Shown here piece by piece: positions 27,886 to 38,200 of a DNA stretch of 64,000 nucleotides. The notes beneath the pieces are model-generated. The model had not been told where the DNA came from and searched no databases. It saw only the letters and a program-made list of their open reading frames with translations. Origin of the DNA: Pseudanabaena sp. Salubria-1 (GTDB lineage: Bacteria; Cyanobacteriota; Cyanobacteriia; Pseudanabaenales; Pseudanabaenaceae); contig JALQCR010000004.1 in assembly GCA_023336205.1 (NCBI GenBank), forward strand, positions 173,824 to 237,823, read 5' to 3'. Each line of letters starts with the position of its first letter. Within the stretch, counting starts at the first letter, position 1. The position numbers and the translations under genes were made by a program.

Positions 27886-29682
27886 ATGATGCGTAGTCAC
27901 TATTGCGGTCACCTCAATGCCGAACAGATCGGACAAACAGTAAGCTTGTGCGGTTGGATCGATCGCAGACGGGATCATGGTGGCGTGATCTTTTTAGATT
28001 TGCGCGATCGCACAGGAATCTTGCAAATCGTCAGCGATCCCCAGCGCACTCCTGTCTCCTATGAACTTGCTGGAGAAATGAGAAATGAATATGTAGTCCG
28101 AATTATCGGCAAAGTTTCTAAACGCCCAGATGAGTCGCTTAATCCAAAACTTGCCACAGGGGAAGTCGAGATTTATGCTGAATCGATTGAATTACTCAAT
28201 GCTGTTAGTAAACCCTTACCGTTCCTAATTTCTGAAGCAGACACGATTAAAGAAGAATTGCGTCTTAAATATCGCTATCTCGATATGCGTGGCGATCGCC
28301 TAGCCAATAATCTCAAGTTGCGCTTTGAAGTAGTGAAGTCCATTCGACGCTTCCTTGAAGATGAATATAACTTTATGGAAGTGGAAACACCGATTCTTTG
28401 TCGTTCTACCCCTGAAGGTGCAAGAGATTACCTCGTGCCAAGTCGTGTCAATGCTGGTCAATGGTACGCGCTGCCACAGTCACCCCAGTTATTTAAGCAA
28501 TTGTTGATGGTGGGTGGTTGCGATCGCTATTATCAAATTGCGCGATGTTTCCGTGATGAAGATCTTCGCGCCGATCGCCAGCCCGAATTTACACAGTTGG
28601 ACATGGAAATGAGCTTCATGTCCCAAGAAGAAATTATCGAGCTAAATGAGAACCTAATTCGCTATATTTTCAAAACTGTTAAAGGTGTGGAACTTGGCAA
28701 TTTCCCTCGTTTAACCTATTCCGAGTCAATGGATCGCTATGGCTGCGATCGCCCTGATACTCGCTTTGGGATGGAATTAGTCAATGTCACTGATTTGTTC
28801 GCTAATTCAGGATTTAAAGTATTTGCCAACACTGTCGCAAATGGCGGCATTATCAAAGTGCTTCCCGTCATCGGTGGCGATGAAGCAATTTCTAATACCC
28901 GCATCAAGCCAGGTGGAGATTTATCGAATCTGGTTGCACAGTATGGCGCAAAGGGCTTAGCCTTTATCCGCGTGCGTGAAGGGGGCGTAATCGATACCAT
29001 CGGCGCACTCAAAGATAGCATCACCGAAGAAGTTAAAAAGGAACTGCTAGAACGCACAGGCGCAACCGCAGGCACGATCCTATTATTTGGTGCTGGGGAA
29101 AAGGCGATTGTTAACGAATCACTCTATCGTTTGCGCCTAGCACTCGGTCATGAGTTAGAACTGATCGATCATGACAAACTCAATTTTGTCTGGATCACTA
29201 ACTTCCCAATGTTTGAGTGGAATGCTGATGAAAAAAGATTGGAAGCTCTGCACCATCCTTTCACATCCCCACGTCCTGAAGACATTGCTGATGGTCAACC
29301 CATTGATGTTAATACGATCGCTCTTGCCTATGACCTTGTGCTAAATGGCACAGAGATCGGTGGCGGTAGTATCCGCATTCACAAGCGCGAAGTTCAAGAG
29401 AAAGTATTTGCCGCGATCGGGCTAAGCGATGAACAGGCAAAGGAGAAGTTTGGATTCCTTATGGAAGCCTTTGAATATGGCACTCCTCCTCATGGTGGTT
29501 TAGCCTTTGGGCTGGATCGTTTAGTGATGTTGATTGCTGGTGCCGACTCGATTCGTGATGTAATTGCCTTCCCGAAAACACAGCAAGCACGCGACCTGTT
29601 GACCGATGCGCCATCCAGTGTGGATGATTCGCAATTGAAAGAGCTACATGTCAAGTTGTCATTACCTCCAGCTAAAAACTAA
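27886..29682 (+). CDS. aspS: Aspartyl-tRNA synthetase
   Basis: This class II synthetase charges tRNA-Asp, or also tRNA-Asn if non-discriminating. Its 598 residues are the bacterial length. An N-terminal OB fold contains [23 protein letters not shown]. Motif 2 is [24 protein letters not shown], and motif 3 near the end is [16 protein letters not shown]. The central GAD insertion domain of the bacterial type is also present (about 290-420, with [14 protein letters not shown]). Specificity for Asp alone or Asp and Asn cannot be decided here. Start ATG 27886 ([10 protein letters not shown]); the second ATG may serve as well. Confidence 0.97.
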   Translation: MMRSHYCGHLNAEQIGQTVSLCGWIDRRRDHGGVIFLDLRDRTGILQIVSDPQRTPVSYELAGEMRNEYVVRIIGKVSKRPDESLNPKLATGEVEIYAESIELLNAVSKPLPFLISEADTIKEELRLKYRYLDMRGDRLANNLKLRFEVVKSIRRFLEDEYNFMEVETPILCRSTPEGARDYLVPSRVNAGQWYALPQSPQLFKQLLMVGGCDRYYQIARCFRDEDLRADRQPEFTQLDMEMSFMSQEEIIELNENLIRYIFKTVKGVELGNFPRLTYSESMDRYGCDRPDTRFGMELVNVTDLFANSGFKVFANTVANGGIIKVLPVIGGDEAISNTRIKPGGDLSNLVAQYGAKGLAFIRVREGGVIDTIGALKDSITEEVKKELLERTGATAGTILLFGAGEKAIVNESLYRLRLALGHELELIDHDKLNFVWITNFPMFEWNADEKRLEALHHPFTSPRPEDIADGQPIDVNTIALAYDLVLNGTEIGGGSIRIHKREVQEKVFAAIGLSDEQAKEKFGFLMEAFEYGTPPHGGLAFGLDRLVMLIAGADSIRDVIAFPKTQQARDLLTDAPSSVDDSQLKELHVKLSLPPAKN

Positions 29683-29706
29683 AAAAATGAGCAATGCTCA
29701 CTTTTT
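29681..29706. terminator. Terminator after aspS
   Basis: TGAGC/GCTCA with a 3-base loop lies between A7 and a T-rich tract, immediately after the stop. It can serve aspS and, on the other strand, possibly the convergent CobW gene. Confidence 0.75.
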
Positions 29707-29769
29707 CTTTTTTAGGCGATCGCTATCTTGAGATATTAGCGATCGCCAGAATTAATTTGAACGAGTTGC

Positions 29770-30843
29770 TTAAACCAAGCAACCAATAAAACCTTCTCGG
29801 AGCTTGTCGCTCTCTAAATGTCTGCCGATGAAGACCAATTGATTCTTGCGGAGTTCATTGTCCTTCCAAGGGCGATCGCGAGTTGCATCGAACTGCATAT
29901 GCACACCTTGAAATACCAAGCGCTCTTCAGAACCAGAGAGATTGATAATTCCCTTAGAGCGGAAAATATCTTGACCTTGAGTTTTCAATAGTTCGCTAAT
30001 CCATGCTTGGAACTTGTAGGGATTGACTGCACCTGCTTCTAGAATACTAACTGAGCCAACTTCCTCATCATGAACATGGTGATGATGTTCGTGGTGTTCA
30101 TGCTCATGCTCGTGATGATCGTCGTGGTCGTGATGATCATGGTCATGCTCGTGAACATGGTCTTCCTTGACTTGAGCAGCAAGAAATTCGGGATTCTTTT
30201 CAAGAATGCGATTGAGGTCAAAACCGCCGACATTGAGTACTTTGTTGATGCTGCCCTCAATATTCTCGGTATCGGTTTGATTTAACTGAACGCGATCGAC
30301 TCTTGCCAAAACGTTCAGATGCTTGATTTTTGCTTCGAGTTCTACTAATTCTGCTTCAGTTACCAAATCAGTCTTATTCAGCAAAATCACATCGGCAAAG
30401 CCGATTTGTTCGAGAACTTCGCGATCGCTCCAATGTTGTTGGACATGCTTAGCATCAACGACAGTCACCACAGCATCAAGGGAAACTTGTCTATGAATGT
30501 CCTCATCCATAAAGAAGGTTTGAATCACTGGGCCAGGATCGGCTAAACCAGTAGTTTCAATCAGGAGATGATCGAACTTGTTGCGGCGACGCATCAGATT
30601 GCCGATAATCCGAATCAGATCGCCGCGCACAGTGCAGCAGATACAGCCATTGTTCATTTCAAAAATTTCTTCGTCAGCACCGATTACGAGTTGCTGATCG
30701 ATACCGACTTCGCCAAATTCATTGACGATGACGGCAACTTTCTTGCCATGCTCAGCCGTAAGAATGTGATTAAGTAACGTAGTTTTACCTGCGCCAAGGA
30801 AGCCTGTGAGCACTGTAGCGGGGATTTGTGATGTTGCGATCAT
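29770..30843 (-). CDS. CobW/COG0523 family GTPase with His-rich metal-binding stretch
   Basis: COG0523 GTPases act as metal chaperones or in metal homeostasis, often for zinc. Seen: Walker A GFLGAGKTTLLNHIL at residues 14-28, the family metal motif NNGCICCTVRGDL (CxCC, about 64-76), ETTGLADPGP, and NKTDLV as guanine specificity motif. Between the G domain and the CobW C-terminal domain lies a segment of about 35 residues made almost only of His, Asp and Glu, typical of metal buffering. The C-terminal domain ends FIGRHLESDKLREGFIGCLV. 357 residues; intact. Metal identity is not visible, and no Zur box was recognised upstream. Confidence 0.92.
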   Translation of the reverse strand: MIATSQIPATVLTGFLGAGKTTLLNHILTAEHGKKVAVIVNEFGEVGIDQQLVIGADEEIFEMNNGCICCTVRGDLIRIIGNLMRRRNKFDHLLIETTGLADPGPVIQTFFMDEDIHRQVSLDAVVTVVDAKHVQQHWSDREVLEQIGFADVILLNKTDLVTEAELVELEAKIKHLNVLARVDRVQLNQTDTENIEGSINKVLNVGGFDLNRILEKNPEFLAAQVKEDHVHEHDHDHHDHDDHHEHEHEHHEHHHHVHDEEVGSVSILEAGAVNPYKFQAWISELLKTQGQDIFRSKGIINLSGSEERLVFQGVHMQFDATRDRPWKDNELRKNQLVFIGRHLESDKLREGFIGCLV

Positions 30844-30961
30844 AGATGAGTCCAGATGCTGGGGATGCTTACAAAAATGTACTAAAAACGATTATAGCGC
30901 CCTTAACTTTCTATAACTTGAGAAAGACGAGGGGCGAGGCTTTGTGCTGACTTTTATCTTT

Positions 30962-31981
30962 CGCTCATGTAGGTAAATAGGTGGAAGGAGGAAAAAGAAG
31001 ACGACGCAGGAAGTCAAAATCAATCCAACGTAGATTGTAAGCCCACTCGAACATGGCTACATACAGATACAAATACTTCTTGTGAATACCTCGAAAGGGA
31101 CGCAGAAAATTGCGTAAACCAACCCAAATGCCCTCCATAGTATTGCAATGAACCTCACAAAAACCATCTTGATCTTCATCGCGGGCATACTCGCGCTGAG
31201 AGTGACAAACGGTTTGACGCTCACGACCAGAAGCAGGTATGCGATTATAAGCATCGGATTCATCGGTATAGACTGTCGTGGTCGGTAAGGTCGTTACCTC
31301 TACCTGCGGTTGAATCGTGATTTGTTGAGTATTGTCACAGACCTTCATGCGGATCTGACCACTGTTGCGCCCAACAGTACCGACAATGGGTGGACGGTCA
31401 TTTGCCATGGTTCCCTTGCCTTTGCGTTGATTCCCGCGTTGTCTTGGTGGGTCTGCTATTGGATCTTTTTTTTTGCTCCCTTTTCTCCTGCATTCTGAAA
31501 CATCTCGTCCATCTCGGCTTCAGCATCGGGCAGATTACCATTAATCAAATGGGCAAATCCTCGACGTTGGATGCGATGCCGCCAAGACAATAATGTCCCA
31601 TAGTCGAGTCCTAGTTCCTCGGCTATGTGTTGGGTCGTTTGTCCTTGTAAGAATCCACGCAATATCAGCACGATCTGACCACAGGTGTAATGGCTTCCTG
31701 ATAAGTCTGTTCCTGTAAAAATGTGAAACACTTTCCCACATTCCCGACACTTATATTTGACGATTGGTGTACGTTGGCGATCGTGTGGCGCTTGTCCTGC
31801 TGGTATTGCGTGTCCACTTGGACAATGCAAACCCTTTGGATGCAGGATCTTTAATAACCATTCATAGCACGCTTGTTCATCTAACAATTCGGTCAGGGGA
31901 AATTTGATCATGGCATCTCTATCGATTTATGAAAATGACTTCCTCCTATTTTGCCATTTCACCTACTTCCCCATATGAGCG
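30962..31981 (-). mobile_element. IS1595 family insertion sequence at the stop codon of the REC-GGDEF-EAL gene
   Basis: The 1020-bp element has imperfect inverted ends: CGCTCATGTAGGTAAATAGG on the left and CGCTCATATGGGGAAGTAGG on the right when read inward. An exact 8-bp duplication TTATCTTT lies at 30954-30961 and 31982-31989, as expected for this family. The right-hand duplication contains, on the minus strand, the TAA stop of the neighbouring signalling gene. Confidence 0.92.
30965..31911 (-). CDS. IS1595 family transposase in two frames joined at an A9 run
   Basis: The first frame (31911 to 31456, 151 residues) holds the zinc finger (LHCPSGHA, YKCRECGKVFH), an HTH (TQHIAEELGLDYGTLLSWRHR) and the first catalytic Asp (MDEMFQN). 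The second frame (up to 30965) holds YTDESDAYNRI and HCNTMEGIWVGLRNF, the other two residues of the DDN catalytic triad. The frames meet at nine A residues on the coding strand (complement of 31466-31474). Reading one A twice gives an unbroken protein across GAKKKDPIADPPRQRGNQRK. A -1 frameshift or polymerase slippage is the likely way of expression; a simple mutation is the alternative. Confidence 0.85.
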
Positions 31982-32195
31982 TTATCTTTTGCTAGTCAAC
32001 AGAGTATTTTCGAGCAAAAGATTTGCGGAATCGGTATCGAGAGGCGGCGAAAATAGATAACCCTGTGCGTAATTGCAGGAAAGCGATCGCAAAATTTGTT
32101 TTTGTTCTTCCGTCTCAATTCCTTCGGCGACCACATCCATATTTAGACCATGCGCTAAGTTAATGATTGTTGTGACAATATTGTTATTAGAATTG
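31982..32195 (-). pseudogene. Separated 3' end of the REC-GGDEF-EAL gene
   Basis: Read on the minus strand, this remnant encodes the last 71 residues or so of an EAL domain: IINLAHGLNMDVVAEGIETE and NYAQGYLFSPPLDTDSANLL, ending TSKR and TAA. Removing the MITE and one TTAGAATT duplication joins it in frame with the upstream gene (ELTLNSNNNIVTTI). The stop codon lies in the duplication made by IS1595. Confidence 0.9.
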
Positions 32196-32329
32196 GCTCA
32201 TCTGGGTTTGAGGGGTAAATGGTACAGTATCGATACAATTATTGGCGACATGGTAGGGCTGTAACTGTTGCTCCGAGAGGATTCTGATTACTATTAGCTG
32301 TGCTTATCCCCATGAACCCAGAAGAGCCT
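32196..32329. mobile_element. 134-bp MITE with ISL3-type ends, copy 1, inside the EAL domain gene
   Basis: The ends are GGCTCATCTGGGTTTGAGGG and, reading inward from the right, GGCTCTTCTGGGTTCATGGG. The 8-bp duplication TTAGAATT is exact at 32188-32195 and 32330-32337. The sequence differs from copy 2 at one position only. It contains no coding frame. Its ends match those of the ISL3 element at 60380-62715. Confidence 0.93.
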
Positions 32330-33995
32330 TAGAATTTAGCGTTAACTCTTTGACAAAAGCTCGATCAATTTTTAAGGTGTGGATTGGTAATTCCTGTAAG
32401 CGGCTTAAAGAAGAATATCCTGTGCCAAAGTCATCAATACAGAGTTTAATATCGAGGAGTTTTAATTGTTCTAGAGTGATTGATTCAATATTTGAGGAAT
32501 CTAGTAGGCAACTTTCGGTGATTTCTAATTTCAGGCAATTACTTGGTAGATTCAACTCATCCAACATTATTTTGACATTTTGAGCGAAGTTAATTTGTTT
32601 AAGTTGAATTGGTGAAATATTGACATTAACCCACAGAAAATTATCGGTGCGATCGCTCGTTAGATCGAAAAATTGTCGATACCAAGTTTGCATTTGGCTC
32701 AAAGACTCTCTCAAAACCCACCATCCTAAGGTATTGATCAATCCAATTTCTTCAGCGATCCCAATAAACTTAGATGGCGACATCAATTTTCCAGAGGGAT
32801 GGTTCCATCGCACTAAAGATTCAAATCCGCTGATGCGATTGGAGATTAAGCAGAAAATTGGCTGATAGTATATACAAAATTCTTCACGCTCGATCGCTCG
32901 CCTCAAATCATTTTCTAAATCTAATCTGGCGATCGCGATATCACGAGTGGAAGGATTAAAAACATCATAACGACCACGACCTTTATGTTTTGCCTGATAC
33001 ATCGCAATATCAGCATCCCTCAGAATATCTTCTGGCTGTTGGTAATCTTCAGAGCCAATAGTAATCCCAATGCTGATACTCACAAATAGTTCGTAGTCGT
33101 AGAGTTTAAAAGGCGTTTCTAATTCGGCTTGGATGCGATCGGCTAAATCTGTTGCTTCTTCGAGGTTCGCAATGTCTTCAAAGAGGATCACAAATTCGTC
33201 ACCACCAAATCTGGCGACTGTAGCACGAGCCGGCAGTGAGGCTCTAAGTCTGCGGGTTGCCTGTTTGAGTAACTCATCGCCGACTAAGTGACCAAGGCTA
33301 TCGTTGATTACTTTAAAGCGATCGAGATCGGTAAATAAAACAGCATAAAGTTGCTTTTGCGTAGTCAAATATTGCAAACGCTGCATCAACCAAGCTCGAT
33401 TCGGTAATCCAGTTAGGGTATCGTGAAATGCCTCGTAAGCAAGTCTTTGCTCTCTAAGTAATAATTGTGCTTGCACCTTTTGGAGATCGCAAAGAGCATC
33501 CGAAAGCTCACTTGTACGTTCATTGACTCGGTTTTCTAATTCTTGAGTAAAGTTTTGCAGTTGCTGATTTTTTTCCTGTACTTGCCTTGTTAAAGAACTA
33601 ACTTGCAGATGGGTCTTTACTCTAGCTATTACTTCATCCTGATCGAAGGGTTTAGTGATGTAATCAACAGCACCCAAATCAAATCCTTTAACTTTGTCTA
33701 AAGTATCTGAGAGGGAAGTCATAAAAATAATCGGAATTTCGCTAGTTTCTGGCGTGCTTTTTAATATTTTGCAAGCAGAAAATCCATCCATGATCGGCAT
33801 CATTACATCTAAAAAAATTAGATCTGGTTTGACATAAATGGCCTGCTCGATCGCACTCTCGCCATCAATGGCAACCAAAACTTCCCAATCACTATTGGCT
33901 AAAGTTCCAGATAAAACCTTGAGATTATTGGGGTTGTCATCAACTATTAAAATTTTGCCTAATATTTTACTTTTGGGTAGAACGTCTGTACTCAT
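32304..33995 (-). CDS. REC-GGDEF-EAL response regulator, EAL domain truncated by a MITE
   Basis: The protein has a receiver (about 13-130, LIFLDVMMPIMDG with phospho-Asp, YITKPFD), a coiled coil, a GGDEF domain with DRFKVINDSLGHLVGD and intact RFGGDEF (about 265), and most of an EAL domain (FESLVRWNHP, so ESL instead of EAL, EITESCLLD, DDFGTGYSSLSRL). The last seven residues (ALLGSWG) come from the MITE, which supplies the stop. Lost are the VVAEGIET metal-site Glu and the QGYLFSPPL block, so phosphodiesterase activity is probably gone while cyclase activity may remain. It followed the hybrid kinase in one operon, originally about 45 bases downstream. Confidence 0.92.
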   Translation of the reverse strand: MSTDVLPKSKILGKILIVDDNPNNLKVLSGTLANSDWEVLVAIDGESAIEQAIYVKPDLIFLDVMMPIMDGFSACKILKSTPETSEIPIIFMTSLSDTLDKVKGFDLGAVDYITKPFDQDEVIARVKTHLQVSSLTRQVQEKNQQLQNFTQELENRVNERTSELSDALCDLQKVQAQLLLREQRLAYEAFHDTLTGLPNRAWLMQRLQYLTTQKQLYAVLFTDLDRFKVINDSLGHLVGDELLKQATRRLRASLPARATVARFGGDEFVILFEDIANLEEATDLADRIQAELETPFKLYDYELFVSISIGITIGSEDYQQPEDILRDADIAMYQAKHKGRGRYDVFNPSTRDIAIARLDLENDLRRAIEREEFCIYYQPIFCLISNRISGFESLVRWNHPSGKLMSPSKFIGIAEEIGLINTLGWWVLRESLSQMQTWYRQFFDLTSDRTDNFLWVNVNISPIQLKQINFAQNVKIMLDELNLPSNCLKLEITESCLLDSSNIESITLEQLKLLDIKLCIDDFGTGYSSLSRLQELPIHTLKIDRAFVKELTLNSKALLGSWG

Positions 33996-34002
33996 GGCTT
34001 TA

Positions 34003-35164
34003 CTCCCTTCCCAGTCAAAGAATAGGCAAAGGGACTAAAGAAAAAATGTGATTTAAAGTTTTTGATATCTGCTCTGAGTTCATCAAAATATGAACATCCT
34101 TTAGATTCTCCTCAATTTCAGCAATGGTTGTATTTGAAGGCAAGTGATGTAGCTTCTCTAAGCGTAGAAGATGAATTTCATACTCGGCAAGATTAAGCGA
34201 GGGCGAGTATGCGGGTGTATGGATGAATTCGATACCAATTTTATCGTCGATTTCTGCGGCTTTTAGATTCTCAGCTAATAACCTTTTCATCTTCTGTTTA
34301 TGAGTTGAGTTGTTATCTAAAACAATAAATAGCTTTTCGACATCTTCTTTTCTGGCATCTTCGCATAGCTCGGTAAGGTATTTGACTACATCTTCAGTTT
34401 TTGATTTGGGGGTTAACTGTAGATAGATTTCTCCAGTTACAGCATCGACTGATATCATCCCATTAACTTTATTCCGTTTTCGCTTCTCATTACTGGGGAC
34501 TTCTGGGTTGCTATTGCGCTCAGCCCAAGCATAGTAGAGACTTGGTCGATCATAGACAGCAAACTCGTCATAAAAGATTAGCCTTTCTCTAGGTTTTAGT
34601 TCTAGCAGTTTTTTTTTAATTGTGGCAATAAACTTCTGCTGTTGCTCTTTGTCTGCATTCTCGTAGTCACGATGCGCTTTTTGGTGTGACAATCCCATCT
34701 CTTTGAGAATGTCATAGATCCGACTGTCTTTCAGTTCCACTTGCCATCTCTGGCGAATTACCTCTTGAATTATCTTTCCTGTCCATATCTGTCGATCAAT
34801 ACCGTAGGTAGTTGGCTTCTGCTCTAGTAGCATCACTTTCATTTCTGCTTTTTGCTCCTTGCTTAAGCTCTGTGGTTTTTCCCGTTTTACCAATTTTGTC
34901 AATCCCTTCAAGCCTTCCTCATCATACATATCTAGCCAAGTCGCTATACTCTCTCTGGCGCAACCCAGTTTGACAATTACTTCTTTTCTAGATTGTCCTT
35001 CATGTAGATATTTGATTGCTTGCAGTCTTTTCCTGATGTATTGTTGTTGATACTTGTTCCATGACTTTTGCCACTCATCTTCATCTAATCCTTTATTTTT
35101 CAGTCTTTCTAGTCGATCCATTTTTTTCTTTAGTTACCTGCCTAATCTTACACTGGGAAGGGAG
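34003..35164 (-). mobile_element. IS630 family insertion sequence between two operon genes
   Basis: Inverted repeats CTCCCTTCCCAGT are exact at both ends (34003-34015 and 35152-35164), flanked by TA on each side, the target and duplication of IS630/Tc1-type elements. The length is 1162 bp. Removing it leaves about 45 bases between the kinase stop and the REC-GGDEF-EAL start, so the two were adjacent genes. Confidence 0.92.
34015..35121 (-). CDS. IS630 family transposase
   Basis: This is a single intact frame of 368 residues. The N-terminal HTH (RKEVIVKLGCARESIATWLDMY) is followed by a second HTH region, then the DDE_3 catalytic core: IFYDEFAVYDRP with the first Asp, LFIVLDNNSTHK with the second, and YSPSLNLAEYEIHLL with the closing acidic residue. 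The length and layout are normal for the family. The stop codon lies within the terminal repeat. Confidence 0.93.
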   Translation of the reverse strand: MDRLERLKNKGLDEDEWQKSWNKYQQQYIRKRLQAIKYLHEGQSRKEVIVKLGCARESIATWLDMYDEEGLKGLTKLVKREKPQSLSKEQKAEMKVMLLEQKPTTYGIDRQIWTGKIIQEVIRQRWQVELKDSRIYDILKEMGLSHQKAHRDYENADKEQQQKFIATIKKKLLELKPRERLIFYDEFAVYDRPSLYYAWAERNSNPEVPSNEKRKRNKVNGMISVDAVTGEIYLQLTPKSKTEDVVKYLTELCEDARKEDVEKLFIVLDNNSTHKQKMKRLLAENLKAAEIDDKIGIEFIHTPAYSPSLNLAEYEIHLLRLEKLHHLPSNTTIAEIEENLKDVHILMNSEQISKTLNHIFSLVPLPIL

Positions 35165-35204
35165 TAGTTTAGATAATGGTTGTCAATTTAGTTATTTATC
35201 TTGC

Positions 35205-38200
35205 TTAATTTCGATAGCACTTAATAAATTCTTTTATTTTTTTGATCTGAAAATCATTTGCCATTTTTTGTAATTCCTGTGCAAAGGGTGCAAGATTAAT
35301 ATCCTGTTTTTCAAGCTTAATTGAATGTTCGATAATGCTGTTGATATTCCCCTGCATTACTAGATCAAAGAGGATGTTAATTTCTTCGATCGGTGGAGCT
35401 GTTAAAGAATTTTTTTGATTTATAGTTATTTCTTTAATTAAGTTTATTTCTGGGAAGCCATAATTTTGAGATGGTTTTATTTCTTCATATATCCAATTTA
35501 TATTTAGATGTTTCTCGACTTTAGTTAATAAGCTATCAAAATGAATCGGCTTAGGTAAAAAATCATTACCCCCTATTTCTATACTTTGATTTTCATCTTT
35601 ACTAAAGGCGCTTGCCGAAGTAACGATAATGACAATATCTCTTAAATCAGGCGACCTCCGAAATTGTCTGATCATTTCAAAGCCATCCATTACTGGCATA
35701 ACTAAATCGGTAATGATTAGATTTGGCTTTACAGTAGCTGTTATGTCTAGAGCCTCCCGCCCATTATTTGCTTCAAAGATTTTAAATCCAATTTCTTCCA
35801 GTAGTTTTACTAAAATCATACGATTTTCCCACTTGTCATCAACTAAAAGAATTGTTTGTACATCCCCTCCGTATCCTAAGATCTTTCGTTGTTTAAGCTG
35901 ATTGTTAGTCTGTAAACAATCAAGATCTACATTCGTTGCCTTTAAATTCAGTTCTAGCCAAAATGTACTACCTTTACCTAATTCACTTTTAACATTTATT
36001 GAGCTTCCCATAATTTCGACAATCTTTTGACTGATTGCTAATCCCAAGCCTGTACCCTCAGATTTTGATTGCAAATTACCAGCTTGCTCAAATGGAGAAA
36101 AGATATTCTGAAGTAGCTCTAAGCTAATACCAATGCCCGTATCTTCGATTTGAAATCGAATTTTGTAGATAGTACAAACCTCGCGATCGCCTAAATTGGA
36201 ATAGGAAATATCTGAATCAAGCACTTCAACCCTGAAGGTTACACCTCCATCTTCTGTAAATTTGATCGCGTTACCAAGTAGGTTAAGTAGAACTTGGCGC
36301 AAGCGTTTTTCATCAGCTTTAACACCTATTGGCAGATTGCTAGGTGGTAAATACGTAAAAGTAATCCCCTTTTGCCCCGACCTAACCGAACAAATCTCCA
36401 CGACACCTTGTAGGAAATTAGGAAAATGGAAATCGCTTTCGATTAGTTCCATCTTTTGCGCTTCAATTTTTGACAGATCGAGAATGTCGGCAATTAAATT
36501 TAGTAAATGTTGGCTGCATTGCTTGATGACATTGATGCCTTCAATTTGCTTTGGTGTTAAATTGCGATCGCGTTGAAGAATTTGTACGTAGCCAAGAATT
36601 CCATTGAGCGGAGTTCTTAGCTCATGGCTCATATTCGCCAAAAATTCACTTTTAGCTCTATTGGCAGAATCCGCTTCTTCCTTAGCCTTGGCTAGTTCTA
36701 ACTCCGCTTGTTTGCGTTCGGTAATATCAGTGTGCGACCCAATCATGCGTATGGGTGTTCCATTATCAAAAAGTGCCATCCCCCTTGCTAAAATCCATTT
36801 ATAGGAACCATCTTTGCAACGGACTTGATGTTCTGCAACATAATATGGTAAATCCCCTTCCCAATAGCTTTCCACTATAGACATGACTTTTTCATAATCT
36901 TCAGGATGAATCAAACTGATCCAAGAATCAACGTTAGGAGGTAGATCGCTCTCTTCATATCCCAGCATGGTTTTGTAACGAGTTGAGAAGAAAACCTCAT
37001 TAGTAATACAATCCCAATCCCAAATCCCGTCATTATTCCCTTCTAGGACGAGTTGCCAGCGTTTTTCGCTTTCTTTGAGTTGTTGTTCCGCCAGATAACG
37101 GTTATAGGATTCGATCGCTAGGATCACCAGATCGCCAATTGAGCGAGCAAAGATTTGTTCTTCTAAAGTCCATTCACGCAAAAATCCTACCTGTTCGATG
37201 CATAAAACTCCCACAGTAATGTCATCTCGACGAATTGGGATTTCTAGCATTGATGCAATTCCTAAGACTGAGAGATAATCTACGGCAAGCTCGAAAGTGC
37301 GCGGATCTGTCAATACATCGGTTACTGGTAGCACCAATTCAGATTGTAAGGCTGCTAAATAGCGGGGATAATTAGCGATCGCTAAATCAGCTTCGATAAG
37401 ATGTTGATTAGAACTCAACACAAATTGATCGAGACATTCCCAATAAACACGATCCTGCTTTGCCATCCAAAGACTGACTCGCTCGACATTAAGTGTTTGG
37501 GCTACAGTTTCAGTTATTAGCCGAATGTTTGACTTTAAGTCGCCCAATCTCAGCTTTTCATCTCCTGCCAATTTTGCTAAAACCTGATTGTGGAGGCTGA
37601 GCATAGCGGCTCGTTTTTGTAGATTTTCTTCATATTTGTGACGCTCAGTAATATCAGTATGAGAACCGATCATCCGAATTGGCACACCACTTTCGTCAAA
37701 GAGAGCCTTAGCCCTAGCCAAAATCCACTTATAACTACCATCTTTGCAACGCAATCGATATTCCACAATGTAATTGGGTATCTTTTTCTCTAGGTAATTA
37801 TTTGTAGATTGGATTGCTAAATCTACATCTTCGGGATGAATTAGACCGCGCCATGTCTCAGCAAGCCCTACTAGTTCGTTTTCGCTATATCCAAGCATGG
37901 TCTGATAACGTGGAGAATAGAATGCTTCATTGGTCTGACAATTCCAATCCCATATACCATCATTATTTCCTTCTAACGCTAGCTGCCAGCGTTCTTCGCT
38001 TTCTTTTAACTGTTTTTCTGCAAGATTCCGATTATAGGATTCGATCGCTAAAGCTACCAAATCACCAATCGAACGGGCAAAGCTTTGATCTAACAAAGAC
38101 CAAGTTCTTAGTTCGCCAGTATGTTCTAAGCTTAAAATCCCCACTACTTCGTTATTTTGGCGGAGTGGGATTTCTAAGGTGGATGTAATTCCAAGCTGAA

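Noticed and set aside
30039..30285. Met/His/Val-rich open frames within the CobW gene
   Set aside because: They are shadow frames of the His-rich linker on both strands.
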